The notes under the pieces: model-generated | Told to the model about the DNA's origin: nothing | The model's input: the letters and a program-made list of their open reading frames with translations, nothing else | Database searches by the model: none | Shown here: positions 1 through 6,753 of the stretch, piece by piece | Layout of the letters: every line of letters begins with the position of its first letter | How positions within the stretch are numbered: the first letter of the stretch is position 1 | Assembly (NCBI GenBank): GCA_903922535.1 | Contig: CAIXUF010000493.1 | Coordinates: forward strand, 1 to 10,127 | Origin: Candidatus Hydrogenedentota bacterium | Lineage (GTDB): Bacteria > Hydrogenedentota > Hydrogenedentia > Hydrogenedentiales > CAITNO01 | Length of the DNA stretch: 10,127 nucleotides | Reading direction: 5' to 3' | Position numbers and translations under genes: made by a program

Positions 1-486
1 CGCCGACGCGGGAACCGTGTACGCCAGCGTTCCGGCCGAGGCCGCAACCGCGCCAACCCAGACCGTGTCCGCGCCGGCCGCGTTCAGCAGGATGGCCACG
101 TCACCGGTCACGCCAACCGTGTTCCACGTGATGTTCTGCGTTTCGCCCTGGATCCACAGTTCGCCGCCGTTCGGAGAGGTCACCGTCAGCGGAAGCACCG
201 CGGCCGGCGCGATTGTGAACGTCGCATCGCTCAGGTCCTCCACCGCGTTGTTGTCCGCCGAGATCAAATGGATCCTGTACGCGCTGCCCGGCACCACCGA
301 GGTGGGAACCGTCCAGGAAAGCTGTCCGTCCGAGGCCAGGGTCTTGCCGAGCCACGCGGTGTCCGCGCCGCCGTCATTCAGCAGGACGGCCACGTAGCCG
401 GTCACGCCAACCTGATTCCACGTGATGGTCTGCGGGTCGCGCTGCCGCCAAATCTCGCCGCCGTTCGGGTAGGCAACGGTTAATCC
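1..486 (-). repeat. Two Kre9/KNH-like beta domains (second truncated by window edge)
   Basis: Residues 1303-1401 and 1402-1464+. Both begin LTV(A/T)xPNGGE(I/L)W followed by TITW or NITW and a GVTG(Y/D)VA(V/I)LLN core, with a period of about 99 residues. This matches the Ser-Thr-rich, GPI-anchored-protein-like family (Pfam Kre9_KNH), which in bacteria occurs as repeat domains on secreted proteins. The first ends in YRIHLISADNNAVEDLSDATFTI, the family's typical closing strand. More copies probably continue beyond the left edge. Confidence 0.8.
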
Positions 487-3400
487 GGGGCATGGACCGC
501 TGGACACCACAAAGTAAACCCAGGTGCCGTAAGGCACCTGAGTGCCGCCTGCCGGGTTCGTGCTGATGACAAAATCGGCCGGAACCGTGTTGCTGCAAGT
601 GTATGTCGGGTTAGAAGCGGCCGCCAACCAGGCTAACTTCACCTCGGGAATCGCAAGATTTATATATACGTCGGCCACATTGGGCACCGTCACGGTGCAC
701 AGATGCGAGGAAATCACCAGGTCAACCGCGCTGCCAAGCAGCGCCGAGCTGCCGCCGGACGGGGTCTGGCTGATCACGTTGTCCGCAGCAACCGTGTCGC
801 TGCAGGCGGTGGTAACGGTTCCGACCGTGAATCCATACTGGGCAATCTGGTACTCTGCGGCAGCCTGCGCCCTGCCGACCTCGTTGGGAACAGCCGCTTC
901 GCACAAACCGTTCGCCACGGACAGACTGACCGCGCTGCCAAGCAGCGCCAAGCTGCCGCCGGACAGGGTCTGGCTGATGACGTTGCCCGCCGCAACCGTG
1001 TTGCTGCACTGCGTCGTGACCGTGCCGACCGTCAGGCCCGCCGCAAGCAGCGCGGTTACCGCCGCGGACTGCGCCATGCCGGTTACATCGGGCACCGAGA
1101 CCTCGCATAGACCGGAGGAAAGCACCAGGTCCACCCGGCTCTGCCACAGCGCCATGCCCAAAGCTGCCGGGTTCTGGCTGATGACAAGGCCCGCGGCCAC
1201 CGTGTTGCTGCAGGCTGTCGTAACCGAGCCCACAGTCAGTTCCGCCGCAAGCAGCGCCGCCCCGGCATCAACCTCGGTCAGCCCCGTCACATCGGGTACC
1301 GTCACGCTGCAAAGTCCGGAGGAAACCACCAGGTCCACCGGGTCGCCGAATGGCAGGCCGCCGTCCGACGGGTACTGGTTGATCACGATGCCCGCCGCAA
1401 TCATGTTGCTGCAGCCGGTTGTGACTGAACCAACCACAAGGCCGGCTGCAACCACCGCAGCCTCCGCCACAGACTGCTCCATGCCAACCACCCTGGGCAC
1501 TATCGCGTTGCACGGACCCGAGCAAACCACCAGGTCCACCGGACTGTGCCAGAGCGCCTTGTCCAAACCTGCCGGGTATTGGATGATCACGTCGCCCACC
1601 GCATACATGTTGCTGCAGTCGGTCGTGACCGAGCCGACCGTCAGGTTGGCGGCAAGCACCGCGGCTTCCGCATCCGACTGCGCCATGCCCACCACATCCG
1701 GGACCGTCTCTTCGCACAGGCCCGGCAGCACGGTGAGCGTCACCGCAAGTTCGGACTTGTTGCCCGCGGCGTCGGTTGCCGTGACGGTCACGTTCGTCAC
1801 GCCTATGGTGACGAGCGTGTCCTTCGCGGGGGACTGGGTAATCGCCGCAGCTCCGCTGCAAACATCCATCGCGGCCACGCCCGCGGTGAAGTCCGGCATG
1901 CTGGCCTGGCAGGAAAGGTCCGCCTCAAGGGTGTGCGACACCGGCAGGGTAGTGAATTCCGGCAGGGTCCTGTCCACCACATGGACCAGCCGCGTGACCT
2001 GCACGGCCTGATTGGAGACGGGCGTGTTGAAGTCTTCCGTGTTGTAGGTGAGGACATAGTCACCTGGAATGGCCGGGTTCACCGTGTCCCCGCCAGTCAC
2101 GACATAGGTCTCGCCGACGCACATGTCCGCGCCGGTGGCGCCCGGGTCCTCGTATGTGCCGCCGCACTCCACAACGACCACCGGGTCGCCGTACAGCGTA
2201 ATGACCGGCGGAGTCGAGTCTTCAACGGTCACCGTCCGAATGACCTGGTCCGCGTCGTTGCCGTAGCCGTCGCTCACGTTGTAGGTGACCAGGTAGTCTC
2301 CAAACACCGCCGTATTGACGGTGTCGCCGCCAACTGTCACGACCAGGCCGGTCGCGCAGTTGTCGGTCGCCGTGGCACCCAGTTCGTGATAAACGGAGCC
2401 GCACTGGACAATCACGTGCGAAGCGCCGTTCAGGGTTATGACGGGCTTGGTGGTGTCATTGGGCAGAACGGTCAGCGTCGCCGTGCAGGTGGCGTGGTTG
2501 CCCGCATGATCGGTCACGGTCAGCGTCACGGTGGTGTCACCCTTGCCAACAACTGCGCCCGCCGCCGGGGACTGGGTCACGGTTATGAGGTTGTCATAGT
2601 TGTCAGTTGCGACGACGCCCGCCGTGAAGTCGGGCACGAGGCTCCGGCAGGAGGCGTCGGCCAGAACCGTTTGATTCGGGGCGCAGGTGGTGATGACCGG
2701 CGGGATGGGGTCGACCACGCTGAGCGGCTCTTCGTAGACGCCCATGTCAACACCCTTGCCCTGGGGACGCGCCGTTCCCGAGATGTCCGTGACAGGCGCG
2801 CCACTGCTTGTCCCGGAGTCAATTGCGCCGCTGCCGTACTGCAAATGGTAGTCTACGATCTTGTAGGCGTTGCCGCTTGCCGCATAGGCCGTTATGTCTC
2901 CCGACACCGTGATGGTCGTCGCCGTGTTGCTGACAATGTAGGCCTGCCTGGATTGGGCTGTATTGGCGTTGATTAACCGGGTCGCCAGCGCATTCGTTGT
3001 GTACGCCGCCCCGGTGTTTGTCAAGACGGTGTTTCCCGAGACGACGGTCGGCGCGGCGGTCCACGTCCCCGTAAGCGCGGAAACGCCGTTCATAAAGAAT
3101 TTCGGATCGGTGTCCAGGTTGTTCCCATTGCCGGCGATCCCGTTGATGGCGGCGGCCCCGTTTTTGGCCGTGGTGTTTTCGTCCCAATAGTCCCCGTTCG
3201 GGTTGTTCTGGAACAGGCAGTACGTGGTCACCGGATCGGCGTTGGTGGTGGCCTCGTAAACCGCGTATTTGGCGTTGCCCTCAAAGACGGTGTTCTTCAG
3301 CACGGGGATCGACGCGCCGGTGCAATAAATGCCGCCGCACCAGCCTGTTGACGAAATGTTGACGGAATTGCCGCTGATGGTGCAGTTGGTGAATTTCGGG

Positions 3401-4392
3401 GCTGAAGCCGAACAATAGGCCGCGCCGCCGCCCAGGGTTCCCGCCTGATTTCCGCTGACAATGCAGTTCGTGAACACCGGGTTGGAGCCGACCATGCACA
3501 GGATGGCGCCACCGCCGCCCTTCCCCGCGGCGGTGCTGTTGGCGGTATTGCCGCTGATCATGCATGCCGTGAACGTGGGTGCGGACGCGTTGCAGTAGAT
3601 ACCGCCCCCGGATCCCGTTGAGGCAGAGACGCTGTTGCCGGCAATCCAGCAGTTGTTGAAAGACGGTGTCGAGCCGCTGATGCATGACACGCCCCCGCCC
3701 GCGACACCGAAGCCGTTCCCGTATATCAGGCAGCCTGTGACCGTCGGCGCGGACGACGCCTCACAATGGATCGCCCCGCCGCCGGTGCCGCCCACGTTCG
3801 CGGCAATCACGCAACTCGAAATCTGGGGCGCTGAGCCGGCCAGGCAGGCGATGGCGCCGCCATACCCGTTCGCCGAGTTGTAGGCAACCACGCAGGACAC
3901 AATCGTGTTTGTGTTGTTCAGGCTGGTGCAGTAGATGCCCCCGCCCGCATTGCCCGGCGACGCGGCCCCGTTGGCGCTGCCTCCCGCAATGGTGAACCCG
4001 TCCAAACGGGCATTTGTCAGCGAGTCCATCGTCACCACATGCAGCCGGGGGGTTACCGGCGCGGAGGCGTTTATGGTAGTTCCAGTGGAGGGAACGGGGC
4101 GTTCAGTCAGCGCGGTCTCTGTGCCCAAGAATCCGCCGTACAGGGCCACGCCCGATTTTAGCGTGATCGTCTCCGCGTAAGTCCCGCGTCTTACCCAGAC
4201 TTGATCCGATGCCGCAGCGGCAGTAATCCCTGCCTGCACCGTCTTCTTGGCTGCGGCCCAGGACTGGCCGTTCCCCGAATCGTCCAAACGCGCGGCGTCC
4301 ACGTAATACGTCGTCGCTTGCGCCGCAGTAAAACCGGTCAAAACCAGCACCACCACGATCAAGCCAATCCCACCAATTCTGTGCAACGACAT
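1..4392 (-). CDS. Giant secreted multidomain repeat protein (beta-helix, HYR, DUF5011, PASTA, Kre9/KNH-like), C-terminus outside window
   Basis: I translated the minus strand from 4392 and read 1464 codons without a stop to the window edge. The N-terminus (MSLHR, a hydrophobic stretch to residue 22, then AAQA) is a signal peptide with likely cleavage after residue 26. Residues about 150-375 are a right-handed beta-helix of GGG(I/A)xC coils. Residues 429-554 hold a DPKF...DYHLQYGSGAID...GVDMGVYE pattern like the choice-of-anchor Q family. HYR domains lie at about 561-645 and 807-888, with DUF5011-like Ig domains at 648-724 and 725-806. Six PASTA-like repeats span 892-1300. Kre9/KNH-like domains start near 1303 and 1402. 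I infer an extracellular or cell-surface adhesin or structural protein; no catalytic motif was seen. The start is chosen by the signal peptide. The ribosome site is weak (GGAAG about 24 bases upstream). The sorting or anchoring signal lies outside the window. Confidence 0.93.
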   Translation of the reverse strand, partial: MSLHRIGGIGLIVVVLVLTGFTAAQATTYYVDAARLDDSGNGQSWAAAKKTVQAGITAAAASDQVWVRRGTYAETITLKSGVALYGGFLGTETALTERPVPSTGTTINASAPVTPRLHVVTMDSLTNARLDGFTIAGGSANGAASPGNAGGGIYCTSLNNTNTIVSCVVAYNSANGYGGAIACLAGSAPQISSCVIAANVGGTGGGAIHCEASSAPTVTGCLIYGNGFGVAGGGVSCISGSTPSFNNCWIAGNSVSASTGSGGGIYCNASAPTFTACMISGNTANSTAAGKGGGGAILCMVGSNPVFTNCIVSGNQAGTLGGGAAYCSASAPKFTNCTISGNSVNISSTGWCGGIYCTGASIPVLKNTVFEGNAKYAVYEATTNADPVTTYCLFQNNPNGDYWDENTTAKNGAAAINGIAGNGNNLDTDPKFFMNGVSALTGTWTAAPTVVSGNTVLTNTGAAYTTNALATRLINANTAQSRQAYIVSNTATTITVSGDITAYAASGNAYKIVDYHLQYGSGAIDSGTSSGAPVTDISGTARPQGKGVDMGVYEEPLSVVDPIPPVITTCAPNQTVLADASCRSLVPDFTAGVVATDNYDNLITVTQSPAAGAVVGKGDTTVTLTVTDHAGNHATCTATLTVLPNDTTKPVITLNGASHVIVQCGSVYHELGATATDNCATGLVVTVGGDTVNTAVFGDYLVTYNVSDGYGNDADQVIRTVTVEDSTPPVITLYGDPVVVVECGGTYEDPGATGADMCVGETYVVTGGDTVNPAIPGDYVLTYNTEDFNTPVSNQAVQVTRLVHVVDRTLPEFTTLPVSHTLEADLSCQASMPDFTAGVAAMDVCSGAAAITQSPAKDTLVTIGVTNVTVTATDAAGNKSELAVTLTVLPGLCEETVPDVVGMAQSDAEAAVLAANLTVGSVTTDCSNMYAVGDVIIQYPAGLDKALWHSPVDLVVCSGPCNAIVPRVVGMEQSVAEAAVVAAGLVVGSVTTGCSNMIAAGIVINQYPSDGGLPFGDPVDLVVSSGLCSVTVPDVTGLTEVDAGAALLAAELTVGSVTTACSNTVAAGLVISQNPAALGMALWQSRVDLVLSSGLCEVSVPDVTGMAQSAAVTALLAAGLTVGTVTTQCSNTVAAGNVISQTLSGGSLALLGSAVSLSVANGLCEAAVPNEVGRAQAAAEYQIAQYGFTVGTVTTACSDTVAADNVISQTPSGGSSALLGSAVDLVISSHLCTVTVPNVADVYINLAIPEVKLAWLAAASNPTYTCSNTVPADFVISTNPAGGTQVPYGTWVYFVVSSGPCPGLTVAYPNGGEIWRQRDPQTITWNQVGVTGYVAVLLNDGGADTAWLGKTLASDGQLSWTVPTSVVPGSAYRIHLISADNNAVEDLSDATFTIAPAAVLPLTVTSPNGGELWIQGETQNITWNTVGVTGDVAILLNAAGADTVWVGAVAASAGTLAYTVPASA
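725..804. repeat. 80-base near-identical copy, PASTA repeat 5
   Basis: This stretch matches 929-1008 with about 6 differences in 80 bases, at an offset of exactly 204 bases (68 codons). Neighbouring PASTA repeats are much more diverged at DNA level. It encodes the TVAADNVISQTPSGGSSALLGSAV part of the repeat. Confidence 0.85.
929..1008. repeat. 80-base near-identical copy, PASTA repeat 4
   Basis: Partner of 725-804. It encodes the TVAAGNVISQTLSGGSLALLGSAV part of PASTA repeat 4. Identity is concentrated in the second half of the repeat, while the first halves differ. Confidence 0.85.
1723..2715 (-). other. Ig-like block: HYR, DUF5011, DUF5011, HYR
   Basis: Residues about 560-890. Two HYR (hyalin repeat) domains show the PPVIT...C opening or its variant, a PDFTAGVxAxD core, TQSPA, and the TDxAGN ending followed by TLTVLP. 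Between them two DUF5011-like Ig domains show PVITLxG...V.CG..Y...GA...D.C, then GDTVN...GDY(L/V)(V/L)TYN. The symmetrical HYR/DUF5011/DUF5011/HYR order is directly visible. Such modules act as stalk or spacer domains in secreted proteins and carry no known enzymatic role. Confidence 0.85.
2731..3108 (-). other. Anchor-Q-like segment with about 80-residue insertion
   Basis: Residues 429-554. The segment opens with DPKFF and closes with DYHLQYGSGAIDSG...DISGTARPQGKGVDMGVYE. These are the two halves of the motif that ends many beta-helix proteins (choice-of-anchor Q family). In the compact family form these halves lie close together. Here about 80 residues separate them, rich in Thr, Ala, Asn and Val (for example TNTGAAYTTNALATRLINAN and ATTITVSGDITAYAASG). 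The insertion is beta-rich by composition and looks like a small independent domain. Its function is unknown to me. Confidence 0.65.
3268..3945 (-). repeat. Eight-coil cysteine-rich right-handed beta-helix region of the giant protein
   Basis: Residues about 150-375 of the minus-strand protein. Eight coils of roughly 29 residues each begin with GG(G/A)xxC (first cysteine at residue 155, last at 357). Most carry a second cysteine in a (T/V)xxC(x)I(x)GN pattern, such as FTNCTISGN and FNNCWIAGN. This fits the parallel beta-helix (Beta_helix/DUF1565, Pmp-like) family, in which each coil stacks on the next. Preceding residues (YYVDAARLDDSGNGQSWAAA, then WVRRGTYAETITLKSGVALYGGF) are the standard DUF1565-type cap. 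The stacked cysteines are seen directly; whether they pair or face the core is not known. Confidence 0.85.
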
Positions 4393-4551
4393 GACAAACC
4401 ATCGCTTTCTGCTCAACTTCCGCCGAGCGTTCTGTGAAACGGAACATCGCAGGGGCAAAACATCCGCGTCTGCGGTTTTTTTAGAGCCCAGTAAAGGTGA
4501 TTTTCGCCAGTCTTTATTGGGTGACCGGCTCCAAGAAACGCCCAAAAACAC

Positions 4552-4580
4552 AGTCTAGCCTATTTTGTCCATGCTGTAAA
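4552..4580 (-). promoter_or_regulatory. Candidate sigma-70-type promoter for the giant secreted protein
   Basis: On the minus strand TTTACA (4575-4580) and TAGACT (4552-4557) are separated by 17 bases. That is close to the TTGACA/TATAAT consensus with ideal spacing. Transcription would start near 4545 and give a leader of about 150 bases before the start codon at 4392. Only pattern matching supports it. Confidence 0.5.
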
Positions 4581-4718
4581 GCTCTAATTTTTGGCATGAT
4601 TCGCAGACAATGCGGGCCAATTCTCTCGAATGGGGACGGCGGTGAGGCCCGGCTGGCCGATTTTCGAACCGTTTTCGGCCATTTGGTGGTTGCGACGGTC
4701 TCTGCCTGGAGGCCATTC

Positions 4719-4748
4719 TTGCCGGTGTGATGCGGGGGCGGGTATACT
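4719..4748 (+). promoter_or_regulatory. Candidate sigma-70-type promoter for pilD and the genes after it
   Basis: TTGCCG (4719-4724) and TATACT (4743-4748) are 18 bases apart, and the start codon of pilD is 37 bases past the -10 element. A 5-bp inverted repeat, ATAAT-GGGA-ATTAT (4766-4779), lies between the likely transcription start and the ATG and includes the only, weak, Shine-Dalgarno candidate (GGGA). That placement could let it influence translation, but this is speculative. Confidence 0.5.
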
Positions 4749-4784
4749 TGGGCGGCAACAACCGCATAATGGGAATTATTCACC

Positions 4785-5726
4785 ATGCCCCTCCCGAAAG
4801 ATTTGCAGTCCCTTCACAGCTTTTTCATGATCATGTCATTCGTCCTCGGGACGACAATCGGCAGCTTTTGCAACGTGTGCATCAGCCGATGGCCCGCGGG
4901 GCTTTCGATAGTCAAGCCGCGGTCGCGCTGCCCAAAGTGCATGAACGAAATCCCCTGGTACGACAACATCCCCCTGATAAGCTGGGTGCTGCTGCGGGCG
5001 AAGTGCCGCAACTGCGACCAGCCCATCAGCGTGATTTATCCGGTGGTGGAACTGATCACGGGGATGCTGTTTCTGGCCACCTACCGGCACTTTGGCTACT
5101 CGCCCGCCACTCCCATATATATGGCGCTTTGCGCGGGCATGGTCATCATCACCTTTCAGGATCTGGCGGACTGGACGATCCCGGATGAGATCACGCTGCC
5201 GGGCCTGCCGATCGGCATCGCGCTTTCGCTGGCAGGCATGTTCTGGGGCGAAACGACCGGACTGCGGGTGCAAAGCGTGTTTGACGCGCTGCTTGGAGCG
5301 CTGCTTGGCGGCGGCATCCTGTTTGCGCTGGACCGGATCACGGTGCTGCTGCTGAAAAAGCCGGGCATGGGCATGGGTGACGTGAAGCTGCTGGCGATGC
5401 TCGGAGCGTTTCTGGGTTGGAAGGGCGCCATTGGCACGCTAATGATGGCATCCATCATAGGCAGCTTCGTCGGCATCTCGGTGCTGCTCTACTACAGGAA
5501 CCGTGGGGAGAAGGCCGAGTCCGCGAACGCAGGGCCCGAAGCGGGGGCCACCGGCAAAAAGGATGAAAAGGATTCGGGCGAGGAGATTACTCTGGAGGGG
5601 CATTACCTTCCCTTCGGCCCCTATCTGGCCGTGGCCGGCCTTATCTACCTGTTCTTCGGCCCGGAATTGATCAACTGGTACCTTGCGGCGCTTGGTCCCA
5701 GTTCCCAGGTGGTGGTGATCCGGTAA
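4785..5726 (+). CDS. pilD: Type IV prepilin peptidase / N-methyltransferase (PilD/GspO family)
   Basis: 313 residues, a polytopic inner-membrane aspartyl protease that cleaves the leader of type IV pilins or type II secretion pseudopilins and methylates the new N-terminus. The N-terminal DiS_P_DiS domain shows GSFxNVxIxR (26-35) and a four-cysteine zinc site: C49, C52, C74, C77 (RCPKC and KCRNC). The peptidase part has D126 in FQDLADWTIPDEITLP and D199 in GMGMGDVKLL, the two expected catalytic aspartates. A polar Glu/Lys/Gly-rich stretch (about residues 240-275) interrupts the last membrane segments before HYLPFGPYLAVAGLIYLFFG. It is first in an apparent operon; no pilin gene is in the window, so the substrate is unknown. 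The ATG is preceded by a weak GGGA Shine-Dalgarno. Confidence 0.95.
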   Translation: MPLPKDLQSLHSFFMIMSFVLGTTIGSFCNVCISRWPAGLSIVKPRSRCPKCMNEIPWYDNIPLISWVLLRAKCRNCDQPISVIYPVVELITGMLFLATYRHFGYSPATPIYMALCAGMVIITFQDLADWTIPDEITLPGLPIGIALSLAGMFWGETTGLRVQSVFDALLGALLGGGILFALDRITVLLLKKPGMGMGDVKLLAMLGAFLGWKGAIGTLMMASIIGSFVGISVLLYYRNRGEKAESANAGPEAGATGKKDEKDSGEEITLEGHYLPFGPYLAVAGLIYLFFGPELINWYLAALGPSSQVVVIR

Positions 5727-5733
5727 TGCGGCC

Positions 5734-6753
5734 ATGAACGCGCCGTTTGAAGCATACGGTCTTCTGCCGATCACCGTCCCCATGCCGTTCTTCTCCGGTG
5801 ATGTGAACATGTACCTGTATGACGGCGGCGAGGCGCTGACCCTGTTCGACGCCGCCATCCCCTCGGAAGAGGCGTGGCAGGCCCTCCGGCAGGCGCTGGC
5901 GCGGCGCGGCGCCACGGTGCGCGACATCCGGCGCGTGGTGCTGACCCATCACCATCTTGATCACACCGGGCTGGTGGGCCGGGTGGTCGACGAATCGGGC
6001 GCGGAAATCTGCGGACACCCGGAAATTCCGCTTCAAATGGCGCTTGCCTACAGTTTTGACGACGCCTACACCGCCGGGATGACGCCAATGCTGGAAGGGT
6101 TTGGAATGCCGTCCGGCCTGGTTGCCGGGATGCTGGAACGCCGCCTTTTTCAGCAACCCTTTGTCTGCCGGGTTGACCGTCTGGACTGCACACTGGAGGA
6201 CGGGACGCTCTTCGACGGGTTCCGGGTGGTTCACGTGCCGGGCCATTCCCCGACCGACACGCTATTTGTTCATGAAACGGGGGGATTCAGCATCACGGGC
6301 GACCACATTTTGGAGGGCACTGTCCCGAACCCGATCCTGCGCCGCCCCTCCCCCGGCCAAGCCCGCGGCAAGAGCCTTGTGCAGTTTGAGGAATCGCTGC
6401 GCCGCAGCCGGACGCTTGAGCTGGGCTGGTCTTTCCCGGGCCATGGCACACCCTTTTCGGGCCACCGCCCCTTGGTGGACCGGATTCTTTCAACGCACGA
6501 AAAACGAAACCAGCGCATCTTGGCGTGGCTGCCCGAAACAGGTGCAACCCCCTATGAAACGGCGCTGCACCTTTATCCGCGAATGAACCTGGACATCCTG
6601 TTTTTCTGCATGTCGGTGGCCGTAGGCCAGTTGGAACTGCTGGAGTCCCAGGGGTCATTGACCTCCTCGACAGAAAACCACCTGCTGCGGTACTTTCCCG
6701 CCGCGTCACCGGAATCGGGAAAGGAACACCAAAATGGGCAACGGACAGCCTGA
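5734..6753 (+). CDS. Metallo-beta-lactamase-fold hydrolase (glyoxalase II/LACTB2-like)
   Basis: 339 residues. The metal-binding signature THHHLDH gives H72, H74, D76 and H77. Further expected ligands are H171 (VPGHSPTD), D190 (ITGDHIL) and H237 (FPGHGTP), so a two-metal site looks complete. Residues about 265-330 (STHEKRNQRILAWL...) resemble the helical, winged-helix-like C-terminal domain found in LACTB2-type members. The family includes thioesterases, glyoxalase II and nucleases, and the substrate cannot be told from sequence. The gene starts 7 bases after pilD, with only a weak ribosome site, and its end overlaps manA by 20 bases. This suggests co-transcription. There is no signal peptide, so it is probably cytoplasmic. 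Confidence 0.9.
   Translation: MNAPFEAYGLLPITVPMPFFSGDVNMYLYDGGEALTLFDAAIPSEEAWQALRQALARRGATVRDIRRVVLTHHHLDHTGLVGRVVDESGAEICGHPEIPLQMALAYSFDDAYTAGMTPMLEGFGMPSGLVAGMLERRLFQQPFVCRVDRLDCTLEDGTLFDGFRVVHVPGHSPTDTLFVHETGGFSITGDHILEGTVPNPILRRPSPGQARGKSLVQFEESLRRSRTLELGWSFPGHGTPFSGHRPLVDRILSTHEKRNQRILAWLPETGATPYETALHLYPRMNLDILFFCMSVAVGQLELLESQGSLTSSTENHLLRYFPAASPESGKEHQNGQRTA
6717..6726 (+). promoter_or_regulatory. Ribosome binding site of manA inside the upstream gene
   Basis: GGGAAAGGAA, 7 bases before the ATG at 6734, still within the metallo-hydrolase coding sequence. It supports the chosen manA start and translational coupling. Confidence 0.7.

Larger units (their letters stand above)
493..1719 (-). 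repeat. Six tandem PASTA-like repeats, 67-69 residues each, with conserved cysteine pair
   Basis: Residues 892-1300. Each unit has the PASTA pattern: VPDVxGM.Q..A.AAL.AAGLTVG.V, then a CSN(T/M)xxAGxVI.Q.P segment, then GxxVDLVVSSG. The first cysteines are at residues 893, 961, 1028, 1096, 1164 and 1232, so the period is 67-68 codons (201-204 bases); the unit after the last ends at Cys1301. A second cysteine lies 33 or 34 residues after each first. PASTA domains are best known from penicillin-binding proteins and Ser/Thr kinases that bind peptidoglycan, but they also appear in large secreted proteins of environmental bacteria. Here they are probably repeat stalk domains. Peptidoglycan binding is possible but not shown. 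Confidence 0.88.
4393..4784. other. Divergent intergenic region between the giant protein gene and pilD
   Basis: 392 bases with no convincing gene. Open frames here are short and overlap on both strands. The region is more AT-rich than its flanks and carries one promoter candidate in each direction (listed separately). A small CCGC-GTCT-GCGG hairpin followed by seven T lies at 4464-4482. On the minus strand it falls inside the probable leader of the giant gene, where it reads as an A-run before the stem and so is not a terminator for that transcript. Confidence 0.7.

Noticed and set aside
542..2976. Two long plus-strand open frames (542-2011 and 1546-2976) opposite the giant gene
   Set aside because: They mirror the minus-strand repeat units, overlap one another, and encode no recognisable domain. 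The minus strand has signal peptide and known modules. High GC and repetition explain the lack of stops.
4464..4482. Hairpin with T7 tail that resembles a Rho-independent terminator
   Set aside because: The stem is only 4 bp, and no plus-strand gene ends before it. On the minus strand the run is on the wrong side of the stem.
4497..4730. Small plus-strand open frame in the divergent intergenic region
   Set aside because: It has no good ribosome site, no recognisable protein, and overlaps the promoter candidates. Several overlapping frames on the other strand look equally likely.
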